DNA of 64,000 nucleotides from an uncultured Clostridia bacterium (GTDB lineage: Bacteria > Bacillota > Clostridia > Peptostreptococcales > Anaerovoracaceae), in contig CALIXS010000014.1 of the NCBI GenBank assembly GCA_938046095.1, forward strand, positions 124,001 to 188,000. Direction: 5' to 3'. The translations under genes were made by a program, and so were the position numbers. Shown in pieces: positions 1 to 7,428 of this stretch; position 1 is the stretch's first letter; each line of letters starts with the position of its first letter. Below the pieces are notes generated by a model that worked only from the letters and a program-made list of their open reading frames with translations, was not told where the DNA came from and did no database searches.

Positions 1-1
1 C

Positions 2-52
2 CCTGTGGTCGTACGTGTTCATGTAACGGAGATGACGAGGTTAAAAATATGA
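2..52 (+). CDS. Possible 3' end of an upstream gene (partial)
   Basis: One frame is open from the window edge to a TGA at 50-52. That stop overlaps the ATG at 49 in an ATGA arrangement typical of coupled operon genes. Only about 16 codons are visible, so the product cannot be named. A second frame closes with TAA at 24-26 and is equally possible as the tail of the preceding gene. Confidence 0.25.
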   Translation, partial: PVVVRVHVTEMTRLKI

Positions 53-888
53 ATTCAAAAAGAATTATAACGGTTGCAACGACGGGAGCGTGGCCGAAAA
101 AGACTGACAATCCGAATCTGCCTACACAGCCGGATGAGATCGCGGAGGAAATATACCGGTGCTGGAAAGCCGGCGCGGCGGTTGCTCATATACATGTGAG
201 GGATGAAAACGACAACGACTCCATGAAGGTCGAAACGTTTAAGACCGTTTTGGACAACTTAAAAAATGACTATCCCGATTGTGATATAGTGATAAACCTG
301 ACCGCGGCGGGAGGAATTGCGAACTCCGAGGATGACAGGATGGCACCTTTCAAAACGCTGAGACCCGAGATGGCGAGCTTCGACTGCGGCACTATGAATT
401 GGATGTACAAGGGTATTTTTAATAATAATCCGCAGTTCCTCGAGAAAATGGGGCATTCGATGCAGGAGTACGGCGTCAAGCCTGAAATCGAAGTGTTCGA
501 TCCCGGCATGATATACGATGCGAAGTATTACATCAAAAAAGGTATACTCAGGGAACCCTGTCATTTTCAGTTTTGCATGGGATGTGCCGGCGGGATAACC
601 GCGACCGCCGAAAACCTTATATTCATGAAAAACATAGTGGAGCGTGAGATCCCGGGTTCTACGTGGAGCGCATTCGGAGTCGGCCGCGGCGCGATGGAAA
701 TAATGTACACCGCGATCGCCGCCGGAGGGAATATTCGTATCGGTATGGAGGACAATATCTTCTACCGCAAGGGTGTACCTGCGGAAAGCAATGTACAGCT
801 TGTCGAGCGAGGACGCCGTGTTGTTGAGGAGTTCGGGTGCGAGGCGGCGACTCCTGACGAGGCGAGACAGATACTGGGGATAAAGTAG
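49..888 (+). CDS. Beta-keto acid cleavage enzyme (BKACE / 3-keto-5-aminohexanoate cleavage family)
   Basis: A 279-residue TIM-barrel enzyme of the DUF849/BKACE family. These enzymes condense a beta-keto acid with acetyl-CoA to give acetoacetate and a new CoA ester; the founding member, Kce, acts in lysine fermentation. The zinc-site signature is visible: His47 and His49 in AHIHVRD, and Glu234 in the C-terminal GMED segment, matching the His-His-Glu set of Kce. The GRGAMEIMY segment near 212-220 is also family-like. Length is typical. A purine-rich ribosome site (GACGAGG, about 34-40) precedes the ATG. No other lysine fermentation gene is in the window, so the true substrate cannot be assigned; many BKACEs use other keto acids. 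Confidence 0.85.
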   Translation: MNSKRIITVATTGAWPKKTDNPNLPTQPDEIAEEIYRCWKAGAAVAHIHVRDENDNDSMKVETFKTVLDNLKNDYPDCDIVINLTAAGGIANSEDDRMAPFKTLRPEMASFDCGTMNWMYKGIFNNNPQFLEKMGHSMQEYGVKPEIEVFDPGMIYDAKYYIKKGILREPCHFQFCMGCAGGITATAENLIFMKNIVEREIPGSTWSAFGVGRGAMEIMYTAIAAGGNIRIGMEDNIFYRKGVPAESNVQLVERGRRVVEEFGCEAATPDEARQILGIK

Positions 889-1046
889 AGGATCTTCAGC
901 TCAGGATAGGGCATACGCTCAAATCCGGCGTGTTCCGCGCTGCGGTTTTTGATTTATTTGTCGGCACCCTGCGATTTCGCCGCGTACTTTGTTCATCTTG
1001 CATATCGGTCCGTGAAACTGTATAGTAAATATGAGGTGACGAGATC

Positions 1047-1805
1047 ATGATTCTATATTTTTCAGGGACAGGCAACAGCGAATATGTAGCCGGGCGGATC
1101 GGCGAAATGGTCGGTGACGAGGCTCAGAATCTTTTTTACAAACTCAAATCAAAGGACAAAACTCCGATAAGCTCCGAGAAGCCGTGGGTCATAGTGACCC
1201 CGACGTACGCGTGGCAGATCCCACACATTATAAGGGATATGCTGCTCGAAACGGAGCTTATCGGCAGCAGGAAGATATATTTCGTAATGACGTGCGGCGG
1301 CGAAAACGGCAATGCCGGAGAGCACAACCGCAAACTGGCGGAGACGTGCGGTCTTGAATATATGGGGACTGCAAGTGTTGTGATGCCTGAAAACTATCTC
1401 GCAATGTTCAGGACGCCGTCGGACGGTGAGGCGGCGGAGATAATCGCAAAGGCGACGCCCAGGATATCGAGGATCGCAGACCGGATCAGGAGTGAGGATG
1501 AGGTAGGTAAGGGTCAGATATCGTTCGTCGATAAGTTGAAGAGCGGCATCGTAAACAAAATATTTTATGAAAGAGTCATAAGTGCGGCAAAATTCCGTTT
1601 TACGGATAAATGTACGAGCTGCGGGCTCTGCGAGAGAATATGTCCTATGAGCAACATAATGCTCGTGGTGGGGCATCCCGTATGGGGGAAAAGCTGTACG
1701 CACTGCATGGCCTGTATCGCAAGATGCCCGGTATCTGCAATAGAATACGGTAAAAAAACGGAAACACGCAACAGGTATTATTGCGGGAAGAGCAAAAGAG
1801 GGTGA
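1047..1805 (+). CDS. EFR1-type flavodoxin-ferredoxin fusion protein
   Basis: A 252-residue cytoplasmic electron carrier. Residues 1 to about 150 look like a flavodoxin-type domain, with the FMN phosphate loop FSGTGNS at 5-11. The C-terminus has two CxxCxxCxxxCP clusters (Cys189/192/195/199 and Cys217/220/223/227), which should bind two Fe4S4 clusters. This order is that of the EFR1 family of Clostridia, whose physiological partners are mostly unknown. The ATG follows GAGGTGACGAG. The next gene starts 6 nt after the stop, so the two are probably co-transcribed. Confidence 0.88.
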   Translation: MILYFSGTGNSEYVAGRIGEMVGDEAQNLFYKLKSKDKTPISSEKPWVIVTPTYAWQIPHIIRDMLLETELIGSRKIYFVMTCGGENGNAGEHNRKLAETCGLEYMGTASVVMPENYLAMFRTPSDGEAAEIIAKATPRISRIADRIRSEDEVGKGQISFVDKLKSGIVNKIFYERVISAAKFRFTDKCTSCGLCERICPMSNIMLVVGHPVWGKSCTHCMACIARCPVSAIEYGKKTETRNRYYCGKSKRG

Positions 1806-1811
1806 GGCCTT

Positions 1812-2351
1812 ATGCAGCATAAGTGCATAGTAGAGGTGATCGACAAAAAATGTTTTGCCGATTATCAGGCAAGGTATCTTGCACCGTCACAGGCGGGACA
1901 GTGCTCTTTCTATGAAATCGGTGACAGATTTGTCTTTGAAAACTACGGCGGCGAGGATACTTTTTCGACGATGGGGTGTGGAACTCAATGCTCGGAGGCA
2001 TGGGACTGCATAAGCAAATATGTATATACCGCCGTCAACGGAGGCAGCATCAAGGGAAACCGTACGAAGGACGAGCGCGTTATAATAGCCTGCTGCAGCG
2101 ACGGCACGAGACCTGTGATATTCAGGATCACACGGCGTGATTACAAGGCGTTATATATAACGGGAGCCGTAACCGATAAGGATCACGGGGCGATTGCCGA
2201 AAGACTGAAGACATTCGGTCAGGTCGAGGACGTCGTGCGCAGGGAGGATAAAGGCTTCACGGAAATTTATCTCAGATCCGAGCTTTCGGATTATGTGATC
2301 GCCGAGGCCGTACGCAAGGCCGGCAATTTTTGCGCCGAGAGGATCGAGTAA
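1812..2351 (+). CDS. TIGR04076-like protein with C-terminal extension
   Basis: A 179-residue protein of unknown function. Residues 1-77 resemble TIGR04076, a small cysteine-containing family of anaerobes: a basic N-terminus KCIVEVIDKK, a Cys-x-Phe segment, and a CSEAWDCISKYVY segment at about 59-71. The remaining hundred residues are an extension. It includes a CCSDGTRPV segment and an alpha/beta stretch whose DKDHGAIAERLKTFGQVEDVV pattern recalls small ferredoxin-like folds; that is only a shape argument. The seven or so cysteines suggest metal or redox chemistry. It lies 6 nt behind the EFR1 ferredoxin gene, so a shared redox role is plausible but unproven. Confidence 0.6.
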   Translation: MQHKCIVEVIDKKCFADYQARYLAPSQAGQCSFYEIGDRFVFENYGGEDTFSTMGCGTQCSEAWDCISKYVYTAVNGGSIKGNRTKDERVIIACCSDGTRPVIFRITRRDYKALYITGAVTDKDHGAIAERLKTFGQVEDVVRREDKGFTEIYLRSELSDYVIAEAVRKAGNFCAERIE

Positions 2352-2568
2352 AATCATAAAATGACCCGATGCTGTTCAGCTGTTCGGTGGACAGGTGAAG
2401 CTTTTCGTTCACATAAAGGTAAATAAAAAAGTTTAGTAAAGATGTGTATATAATCTATACAACCAATAAAGTCATATAGACCGTGCATAGTTGTGAAACA
2501 AAACCGTTATACCGGCAAGCACACAGTTCGCTCAGCGTAACTGATACTTTTTGTCCCGTAACACTCAT

Positions 2569-2979
2569 TTATTTTATACTGAGCCCTGCAATCCGAAATG
2601 ACGGATCGAATAAAATCGTGAATACGGCGTTTCCGTTGTCGTATTCGCATTTTACGGAGCAGGCTATGCGTTTTATTTCGTCGACGTCACGTCTGGAAAC
2701 GGAGGCTGATCTGAACGCGTTGAAATCGCCGAGAGCATCGAGAACCGGAACAAATGTCTCTTTGACTCTGCTCAGGCTCATGGATTTTGTCATATCTTCA
2801 TTCATGGCAGCGTAACAGGCTTCATAGTCGTGCCTGTTAAGACGCCTTATGAAATTCTTTGATCTCATGACTATTTCGTTTCGTGCTCGCGGGCCGATTC
2901 CGACCGATGCCCTGTTCCCTATATAAAGACCGACAAGGAGCAGGATCGCGGCCGTAAAATATAAGTTTCTTTTTTTCAT
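2569..2979 (-). CDS. DUF3887-like secreted or membrane-anchored protein
   Basis: A 136-residue protein with a Lys/Arg-rich start (MKKRN) and one hydrophobic segment at about 6-21, so either a signal peptide or an N-terminal anchor. The rest resembles DUF3887: small NTF2-like domains in which a helix-rich region (KNFIRRLNRHDYEACYAAMNEDM, split at about 42-64) precedes a beta-rich region with VKCEYDNGNAVFTILFD character. Function unknown. It is transcribed against its neighbours from the promoter at 3003-3030. The 217 bp between the preceding gene and this one hold no convincing gene; a TATAAT at 2449-2454 lacks a -35 box. Confidence 0.65.
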   Translation of the reverse strand: MKKRNLYFTAAILLLVGLYIGNRASVGIGPRARNEIVMRSKNFIRRLNRHDYEACYAAMNEDMTKSMSLSRVKETFVPVLDALGDFNAFRSASVSRRDVDEIKRIACSVKCEYDNGNAVFTILFDPSFRIAGLSIK

Positions 2980-3002
2980 GACATATTACCTGCCTTAAGA
3001 TA

Positions 3003-3030
3003 ATTATATATCAATTTCGACTTCGATCAA
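3003..3030 (-). promoter_or_regulatory. Sigma-A-type promoter for the DUF3887 gene
   Basis: Read on the minus strand: TTGATC, a 16-bp spacer and TATAAT, ending 24 bp before the start codon of the minus-strand gene. Confidence 0.6.
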
Positions 3031-3062
3031 CCAAAAAAATGAAAGGGAAATTATGAAATATA

Positions 3063-3091
3063 TTGACAATATATGGTAAAAATGATACTTA
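3063..3091 (+). promoter_or_regulatory. Promoter for the YdbC-like gene
   Basis: TTGACA at 3063-3068, a 17-bp spacer and TACTTA at 3086-3091 with a TG one base upstream (extended -10). The following gene starts 35 bp further on. Confidence 0.5.
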
Positions 3092-3125
3092 TAGATTAAG
3101 GTAAAGGATGAGGGAAGGAGAGTAA

Positions 3126-3554
3126 ATGACGGAGAGAGAAGTTACATTTGATATCCAAAGGCATATCGGGGTTATAAGTAAGAATGATACGGGATGGAGA
3201 AAGGAACTCAACATAGTATCGTGGAATTCAGGTAAGCCGAAGTTTGATATCAGAGATTGGGATCAGGATCACGAGAGAATGGGCAGAGGCATTACGCTTA
3301 TCGACAGAGATATGAAAAAGCTCGTCGAGCTGTACCGCGAGTATAAGAACAGAAAAGCGTTCGAAGACGCGGAGGAGGAGAAAGAGGCTCGCAGCGAGAG
3401 GCGCAAAAACACGCCGAGACCCGAATATCTCAGAAGAGAATCCGCAGCCGAAGACGTGTGCGGTAATGAAGAGGATGAATGTGAGCAGGATGACCTCGAC
3501 ATCGAGGACTTTGCTCAGCTTGAGGAGGAAAACAACGGAGAGGAGGCTCATTAA
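3126..3554 (+). CDS. YdbC-family PC4-like ssDNA-binding protein
   Basis: A 142-residue protein. Its first 75 residues match the YdbC/PC4 fold, a small beta-rich single-strand DNA-binding dimer related to eukaryotic coactivator PC4. The pattern TGWRKELNIVSWNSGKPKF at about 22-40 followed by DIRDWDQDHERMGRGITL is the family core. Homologues are usually about 70-80 residues. This one adds a strongly charged tail (EEEKEARSERR, then runs of Asp and Glu from about 115) that is probably disordered. The ribosome site GGAAGGAG lies at 3113-3120. A terminator follows the gene. Confidence 0.8.
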   Translation: MTEREVTFDIQRHIGVISKNDTGWRKELNIVSWNSGKPKFDIRDWDQDHERMGRGITLIDRDMKKLVELYREYKNRKAFEDAEEEKEARSERRKNTPRPEYLRRESAAEDVCGNEEDECEQDDLDIEDFAQLEEENNGEEAH

Positions 3555-3568
3555 CAGTCATTGTCCGG

Positions 3569-3600
3569 GACAACAGGCACTTTGTGTCTGTTGTCTTTAT
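3569..3600 (+). terminator. Rho-independent terminator after the YdbC-like gene
   Basis: Stem GACAACAG (3569-3576) with CTGTTGTC (3588-3595), followed by TTTATATT. The T tract runs into the -35 region of the next promoter. Confidence 0.65.
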
Positions 3601-3620
3601 ATTGTCCTGTGTGGTACAAT
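3591..3620 (+). promoter_or_regulatory. Promoter for the nucleoside kinase gene
   Basis: TTGTCT (3591-3596), an 18-bp spacer and an extended -10, TGG-TACAAT (3612-3620). The start codon is at 3658. Confidence 0.45.
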
Positions 3621-3657
3621 GACTGCAAGACACAAATGTACAGGAGACGTATATATT

Positions 3658-5319
3658 ATGAAAATAACTTTGATCAGGGAACCTAAGGGCAGACCTCGGA
3701 AGATTGATGTTCGTGACGGTATAACCGTAGCGGAAATATGCGACGGGCTTGAAGATATACCGTATACCATACTGTGCGCAAAGGTTGACAATAAGCTTGT
3801 GGCACTTGATTTTGAGCTGAATGATGGCAGCAGGGTGGAACTGCTCGATATGAGGACGCAGGCCGCGAATCTCATATACCAGGCAAGCCTGTCTTTAATA
3901 TACCTCAAGGCTGTGGGCGATATTATGGGTTCGGTTAATGTCGAGATAATGAACTCGATTAACAAAGGGTTGTACACTGAGGTGAGATCCGAAAAGGAGC
4001 CCACGGAATCGCAGATTCGCAGAATATCTGAGCGCATGCGGGATATGATCGAAGCGGACCTTCCGTTCAAGAGCGAAATCGTTTCAAGAGAGGCGGCATT
4101 ACGGTATCTGACGGAGGACGACAGACCGGAAAGAAAAAGGCTGATCGAATCGGCGCCTCAGGTAAGCAAGATCAGGTTTTTCGAACTCGACGGATACAGA
4201 GATTTTTTTTACAGCTACCTCGTCCCGTCCACAGGGTATATTAAATATTTTGAGCTGCGCAAGTACCGCCGAGGGATCCTTCTGAGATTTCCGCATCCGT
4301 CACAGCCGGACGTGATACCGGAGTACGTCGATGAATGTAAGCTGTATCAGGCCTTTGAGGAGCAGACGGAGTGGGACAGGCTTTTAGGTGTCAATTATGT
4401 GAGTGATCTCAACGATAAAATAGCTTCGGACAGGTACAGGGATCTCATACAGCTTTCCGAGGCTCTACATGAGAAAAAGGTCGCACAGATCGCAGATATG
4501 ATAAAACAGCGCAACAAGAGAATAGTCCTGATAGCGGGGCCGTCGTCATCGGGAAAGACTACATTCGCTATGAGGCTTTGTGTGCAGCTTCGGGTGAACG
4601 GACTTGATCCGCTGTACCTCGGAACTGATGATTATTTCGTCGAGAGAGAGGATACACCGCTTGATGAGCACGGAGAACGCGATTATGAGAATTTGAGCGC
4701 GCTTGATACAAAACTGTTCAATAGCAATATAAACGATCTGCTGAAGGGACGCGAGGTCGATCTTCCTTCCTTTGATTTCATTACGGGCAAAAAGAAGTTC
4801 GGCAGGAGGCTTACAAAACTCAAACCTGACCAGCCGATAGTCATAGAGGGAATACACGGTCTTAACGAGAGGCTCACGGAACAGCTGCCCAGGAACGAGA
4901 AGTTCAAGATATACGTAAGCCCCCTGACACAGCTGAATATTGACAGTCATAACAGGATACCCACGACTGACGAGCGAATGCTCAGAAGGCTCGTCAGGGA
5001 TTATCGCTTCCGGGGGCACTCCGCGAACGATACGATCAAAACATGGCCGAAGGTCAGGGCAGGTGAGGATGTGAATATCTTCCCGTACAGCGGAGAGGCC
5101 GACGTACTTTTTAATTCATATCACGTTTACGAGATCGCAGTGCTGCGCAAATATGCCGAACCGCTGCTGAAAGAGATAAAACCGGAACAGGCCGAATATG
5201 CAGAAGCGACGAGAATACTCCAGCTTCTCGAATTTTTCCGTACGATAGATGAAGACTCGTTTATTGTGAACAATTCTATAATAAGAGAGTTCATCGGCGG
5301 CAGCGTATTTGTGAGCTGA
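3658..5319 (+). CDS. Nucleoside (uridine-like) kinase with N-terminal TGS-like region
   Basis: A 553-residue cytoplasmic kinase of the clostridial uridine kinase/phosphoribulokinase-type family. The N-terminus (about 1-60) resembles a TGS-type beta-grasp domain. A threonyl-tRNA-synthetase second-domain-like segment with a GYRDFFYSYL stretch follows. The kinase half begins at a P-loop GPSSSGKT (about 295-302), then a DDYF motif and an IEGIHGLN segment. The frame is also open upstream from an ATG at 3466, but that stretch overlaps the YdbC-like gene and a terminator. The ATG at 3658 has CAGGAGA in front and starts the conserved MKITL residues. The physiological nucleoside is not known for this fused form. 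Confidence 0.82.
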   Translation: MKITLIREPKGRPRKIDVRDGITVAEICDGLEDIPYTILCAKVDNKLVALDFELNDGSRVELLDMRTQAANLIYQASLSLIYLKAVGDIMGSVNVEIMNSINKGLYTEVRSEKEPTESQIRRISERMRDMIEADLPFKSEIVSREAALRYLTEDDRPERKRLIESAPQVSKIRFFELDGYRDFFYSYLVPSTGYIKYFELRKYRRGILLRFPHPSQPDVIPEYVDECKLYQAFEEQTEWDRLLGVNYVSDLNDKIASDRYRDLIQLSEALHEKKVAQIADMIKQRNKRIVLIAGPSSSGKTTFAMRLCVQLRVNGLDPLYLGTDDYFVEREDTPLDEHGERDYENLSALDTKLFNSNINDLLKGREVDLPSFDFITGKKKFGRRLTKLKPDQPIVIEGIHGLNERLTEQLPRNEKFKIYVSPLTQLNIDSHNRIPTTDERMLRRLVRDYRFRGHSANDTIKTWPKVRAGEDVNIFPYSGEADVLFNSYHVYEIAVLRKYAEPLLKEIKPEQAEYAEATRILQLLEFFRTIDEDSFIVNNSIIREFIGGSVFVS

Positions 5320-5329
5320 GGAGGCGGTG

Positions 5330-5773
5330 ATGCGTGACAGGATAATCGGAAAAATAAAGATGTTCATCAAAAGAGATGCGCTCTTTTCGGCGGAAGCCGC
5401 GGCGATAAGCATAGCGGATATATATGCGATAATACTGTCGGGAGTCATAGATGCGCCCGTTATAATATCGGGCATGTTTCTGCTGTGCATCGCGACGGTA
5501 TGCTGGTATTACGTCGGGCATCAGCAGGCTTCGCCGAAGGAAAAGCGCGTTGTTGCAATAGTCAAAACTCTTATTATACAGATATGCTTTGCTCTCATGA
5601 TAGCGATGCTCCTCATTTTGCAGCTTACTGACAAAGGAACAAAGATGATACAGATCGCCTTTCCTGCTGCGGTTATTACGGCATCGGTCATACTCGTGCA
5701 GGGACGTATAAGAGCACACAGGGCGGGGAGAGCCTCCTCCCGCAGTCGTGACATACCGGGCAAAGCGACATGA
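5330..5773 (+). CDS. Small integral membrane protein, unknown function
   Basis: A 147-residue protein with an amphipathic basic start and four hydrophobic stretches (about 20-45, 47-60, 75-95, 105-122), then a basic Arg/Ser-rich cytoplasmic tail. It resembles unnamed four-helix membrane proteins of Firmicutes; I do not recognise a family. The ATG at 5330 is chosen over the GTG at 5327 because GAGGAGG (5318-5324) sits at the better distance. It starts just after the kinase stop, so co-transcription is likely. Confidence 0.6.
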   Translation: MRDRIIGKIKMFIKRDALFSAEAAAISIADIYAIILSGVIDAPVIISGMFLLCIATVCWYYVGHQQASPKEKRVVAIVKTLIIQICFALMIAMLLILQLTDKGTKMIQIAFPAAVITASVILVQGRIRAHRAGRASSRSRDIPGKAT

Positions 5774-5862
5774 TCGAAGAATTGCGAAATGTTCCGGTAA
5801 AAGCATTTTGCGTCTGAACCGGTTCATAGTTATTATCGCGATCGGTAAAGGGGTGCAGGGCC

Positions 5863-6768
5863 GTGGGAACAGATAACAGAAGAGTGAAAGCGAACATTTT
5901 TCTGTTGATAACAGCAGCGATATGGGGATTCGGTTTCGTCGCTCAGAGATTCGGAGCGATGCTGATTGCGCCTTTTACGTTTAACGCGCTTCGTTTCGGA
6001 ATCGGCGCATTATCATTGATCCCCCTGCTGATGTACAAGAAAAAAACAGATAAGTTTGAAGGCAAAGGCGGACGCAAGGACCTACTGGTAGGAGGGATCT
6101 TGGCGGGAAGTGCGATTTTCCTTGCCGCATGGCTTCAGCAGGCGGGAATGGAGTATACGGATCCGGTAAAGGCTTCGTTCCTGACCGCATGTTATATGGT
6201 GCTCGTACCTGTACTGGGAATTATAGTCAGGAACAAAACGACTCCGGCTAACTGGGCGGCAGTACTCCTGGCGGTTATCGGATTATATTTTTTGTGTCTC
6301 AAGGGTGGATTCGAAATAGAGAAGGGCGATATTTTGGAGCTTTCCGGCGCATTCTTTTGGGCGGCGCAGATTTTGATCGTCGATAAATTCGTAGACAGGG
6401 TGGATTCCGTCGCTCTGTCATTCGTCCAGTTTGCGGCCTGTTCGGTACTCTGCTTCGCCGTTGCGTTGCCGCTGGAATCAGTGTCTTCGGACAGTATCGG
6501 TGCCGCAATCATACCTGTTCTGTACGGCGGCCTATGCTCGGTCGGTATTGCTTATACCTTGCAGGCAGTCGCGCAGAGGGACGCCGTTCCGTCGCACGCC
6601 GCTTTGATTTTGAGCTCGGAAATCGTATTCGGAACATTAGGAGGCATCATATTCTTCAGGGAAAATCTTGGAATCAGAGGTTATATCGGATGCGCGTTTA
6701 TCATTGCGGGAGTTTTAATTTCTGTAGTAAGAAGCGGCAGCAAAAATAAAATCCGTAAATCTCAATGA
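5863..6768 (+). CDS. EamA/DMT-family transporter
   Basis: A 301-residue inner-membrane protein with about ten hydrophobic helices arranged as two EamA repeats. Repeat one opens with ANIFLLITAAIWGFGFVAQR and includes FNALRFGIGAL. Repeat two has the FWAAQILIVDKF and GIAYTLQAVAQR segments and ends with the EIVFGTLGGIIFFRENL signature near residue 255. Members export amino acids, nucleosides or other metabolites; the substrate cannot be read from sequence. The start is GTG, preceded by AAAGGGG at 5845-5851. The 89 bp before it hold no clear promoter. Confidence 0.85.
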   Translation: MGTDNRRVKANIFLLITAAIWGFGFVAQRFGAMLIAPFTFNALRFGIGALSLIPLLMYKKKTDKFEGKGGRKDLLVGGILAGSAIFLAAWLQQAGMEYTDPVKASFLTACYMVLVPVLGIIVRNKTTPANWAAVLLAVIGLYFLCLKGGFEIEKGDILELSGAFFWAAQILIVDKFVDRVDSVALSFVQFAACSVLCFAVALPLESVSSDSIGAAIIPVLYGGLCSVGIAYTLQAVAQRDAVPSHAALILSSEIVFGTLGGIIFFRENLGIRGYIGCAFIIAGVLISVVRSGSKNKIRKSQ

Positions 6769-6872
6769 CAGCCGATATTACAACCTGATATTACAATTTC
6801 ATTTAAGCCGCCGACCGTTACGATCACCCGCCCGTCGATGCCGCGCAGGGCGGTCCTCTCTGCGTCCGAAAT

Positions 6873-6914
6873 TTGACAAAATATTGATGAACGGTTATTA
6901 TAATGATAACCGTT
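6873..6914 (+). promoter_or_regulatory. Promoter with palindromic operator for the Fur/PerR-type regulator
   Basis: TTGACA (6873-6878) and TATAAT (6899-6904) are 20 bp apart. A perfect inverted repeat, AACGGTTAT-N7-ATAACCGTT (6890-6914), lies across the -10 box. Its core, TTATAATGAT, matches the first ten positions of the Bacillus PerR box consensus. Position and symmetry suggest autoregulation by the gene that starts 36 bp downstream. Confidence 0.65.
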
Positions 6915-6950
6915 ATTACTTTTAACGAAACGTGAGGAGCTCTGATACAA

Positions 6951-7361
6951 ATGAAGTATTCCAGACAACGCAGCGTGATACTCGATATAATGAAGAACCG
7001 ATACGATCATCCGACGGCGGATGACGTCTACGATACCGCACACAGGAGACTGCCGGACATCGGCATCGCCACGGTCTACAGGAACCTGAACCGACTCGCG
7101 GAATCCGGAGAAATCATAAGAATACAGGATCCTGACGGTCATGACAGATTCGACGGCCATACGGAGGAGCATTACCATATGAGATGTCCGGTATGTGGAA
7201 GACTGGAGGATCTTTATGCGGATGATCCCGGGAAAATCCGGGAGCTGATAAGGTCGGCAAAAAAAGTCTTCGGTATAGAGGCCAGGGACGAAGTTGTCTT
7301 AAGATCCGTGATAATGGAGTGCATCTGCGACGAGTGCCGGACGAAACGGAAAATCAACTGA
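6951..7361 (+). CDS. Fur-family metalloregulator (PerR-like)
   Basis: A 136-residue repressor of the Fur/PerR/Zur family. Residues 1-75 form the winged helix, with TVYRNLNRLAESGEI as recognition helix and wing. The dimerisation domain carries the structural zinc site: CPVC at about 80-83 and CDEC near 126-129. Regulatory-site histidines lie in the GHDRFDGHTEEHYHMRC stretch (about 63-79). PerR and Fur cannot be told apart safely; the short N-terminus and the PerR-like box over its promoter favour PerR. It lies between a palindromic promoter and a strong bidirectional terminator, so it is monocistronic. Confidence 0.85.
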   Translation: MKYSRQRSVILDIMKNRYDHPTADDVYDTAHRRLPDIGIATVYRNLNRLAESGEIIRIQDPDGHDRFDGHTEEHYHMRCPVCGRLEDLYADDPGKIRELIRSAKKVFGIEARDEVVLRSVIMECICDECRTKRKIN

Positions 7362-7366
7362 CATAT

Positions 7367-7402
7367 AAATCGACAGCGGCCGTTCAGGCCGCTGTCGATT
7401 TT
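7367..7402. terminator. Bidirectional terminator
   Basis: A 15-bp perfect stem (7367-7381 with 7387-7401) around a GTTCA loop, with an A tract on one side and a T tract on the other. It can stop transcription from the Fur-type gene (plus) and from the histidine kinase gene (minus). Confidence 0.9.
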
Positions 7403-7428
7403 CGGGACGTTATTTGTGATTCTCGGGT

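Noticed and set aside
2440..2460. Stand-alone promoter at 2449-2454
   Set aside because: A TATAAT without a -35 hexamer or a plus-strand gene downstream; likely chance in an AT-rich gap.
3466..3657. Upstream extension of the nucleoside kinase reading frame
   Set aside because: It overlaps the YdbC-like gene and crosses a terminator and a promoter; the ribosome site and conserved N-terminus support the ATG at 3658.
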